A stretch of 5,829 nucleotides of DNA from Actinomycetota bacterium (lineage in GTDB: Bacteria > Actinomycetota > Thermoleophilia > Solirubrobacterales > Solirubrobacteraceae). Below are positions 5,437 through 5,829 of the stretch, one piece after another (position 1 is the stretch's first letter; each line of letters opens with the position of its first letter). A program made the position numbers and the translations under genes. The stretch is from the NCBI GenBank assembly GCA_009699915.1, contig WLNG01000100.1, forward strand, positions 1 through 5,829. The letters run 5' to 3'. The notes beneath the pieces were generated by a model, which did not search any database, had not been told where the DNA came from, and saw only the letters and a program-made list of their open reading frames with translations.

Positions 5437-5829
5437 CGCAGCAGACTCTCCATGACGGCGCGGGCGATCGGCGCCGCGTCGACGCCGCCGAATCCTCCGA
5501 CGACCTCCTCGAGCGTGACGGCGACGGCCACGCGCGGATCGTTGGCCGGAGCGAACGCGATGAACCAGGGCTGGGCGATGTTCTTCTTCACGTTGCGCTC
5601 CGCGGTGCCGGTCTTCCCGGCGACCTGAATGCCCTCGAGTGCGGCGGCCGTTCCGGTCCCTTCATCGACGACGCGCTGCATCATGGCGTTGATCTTCCTC
5701 GCCGTGGCGGGCGACATGACCCGCGAGTAGACGCTCGGGCCGACGGTGAGCGCCTGACGGCCCTCCGGATCGACGGTCCCGGTTGCGATGTACGGATGCA
5801 TCAGGACACCGTCATTGGCGACCGCCGCA
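5433..5829 (-). CDS. pbpA: Class B penicillin-binding protein (peptidoglycan D,D-transpeptidase), C-terminal part
   Basis: The last 131 codons of a transpeptidase whose start lies beyond the right edge. It begins in 'AAVANDGVLMHPYI', the segment typical of the end of the serine-transpeptidase fold. It then carries the third active-site motif as KTGTAE, with the Lys-Thr-Gly codons at 5615-5607. 'PWFIAFAPANDPRVAVAV' follows, as in FtsI/PbpA enzymes. The catalytic SxxK and SxN motifs are outside the window, so activity cannot be judged fully. The protein acts outside the membrane, cross-linking D-Ala-D-Ala stem peptides. PbpA rather than division-specific FtsI is favoured because the gene abuts pknB, as in the actinobacterial rodA-pbpA-pknA-pknB cluster, and because the C-terminus ends compactly ('MESLLR') without a PASTA tail. 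The gene symbol is therefore context-based. Its TGA overlaps the kinase ATG by 4 nt. Confidence 0.92.
   Translation of the reverse strand, partial: AAVANDGVLMHPYIATGTVDPEGRQALTVGPSVYSRVMSPATARKINAMMQRVVDEGTGTAAALEGIQVAGKTGTAERNVKKNIAQPWFIAFAPANDPRVAVAVTLEEVVGGFGGVDAAPIARAVMESLLR
5446..5451 (-). promoter_or_regulatory. Ribosome binding site for pknB inside the transpeptidase gene
   Basis: The minus strand reads GGAGAG, 9 nt upstream of the pknB ATG, overlapping the codons for the Met-Glu-Ser near the transpeptidase C-terminus. Its spacing is the same as at the ddl junction and supports the ATG at 5436. Confidence 0.5.

Noticed and set aside
4729..5628. 299-aa plus-strand open frame opposite pknB and the transpeptidase
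   Set aside because: Composition typical of antisense high-GC frames, crosses two real genes and has no recognisable domain.

Overview
The window is very GC-rich, packed with genes and almost free of intergenic DNA. Its codon use, actinobacterial-type PASTA kinase and cell-wall gene order point to a high-GC actinomycete. The style of the PurM C-terminus and of the discoidin-tailed kinase reminds me of Thermoleophilia (Solirubrobacterales and relatives). That lineage call is inference from memory, not from a search. No tRNA, rRNA, CRISPR array, insertion sequence or phage gene is visible.

Layout. Positions 1-275 (+) hold the C-terminal end of purM (purine synthesis). It runs tail to tail into a minus-strand gene (272-1024) for a DsbA/SpxH-type thioredoxin-fold protein, and the two share the palindrome CTAG as both stop codons. 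A short divergent gap (1025-1051) separates that gene from a plus-strand receptor Ser/Thr kinase (1052-2548) with a cytoplasmic kinase domain, one membrane helix and an extracellular discoidin-like domain. This kinase converges, with a 15-bp gap containing a GC hairpin, on a minus-strand operon. In transcription order the operon is the end of a class B penicillin-binding protein (5829-5433, cut by the window edge), a PknB-type kinase with four PASTA repeats (5436-3562), and D-alanine--D-alanine ligase (3565-2564). Both internal junctions are ATGA stop/start overlaps, each preceded by a Shine-Dalgarno-like motif 9 nt upstream of the ATG.

How the genes fit together. The transpeptidase cross-links peptidoglycan stems ending in D-Ala-D-Ala. 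Ddl makes that dipeptide. The PASTA kinase is the kind of receptor that senses muropeptides or lipid II and phosphorylates cell-wall and division proteins. The operon therefore couples substrate supply, polymer cross-linking and sensing. The opposing kinase has a different ectodomain and a different activation loop, so it is a plausible second cell-surface sensor beside the first rather than a copy of it.

The most unusual items are the two structurally different receptor kinases facing each other across a wall operon, the translational linkage of ddl to a PASTA kinase, the thioredoxin-fold protein whose CxxC is reduced to CPLS, and a short tandem duplication at that gene's 3' end in which a 5-nt difference sets the stop codon. 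I see nothing that amounts to a wholly new system.
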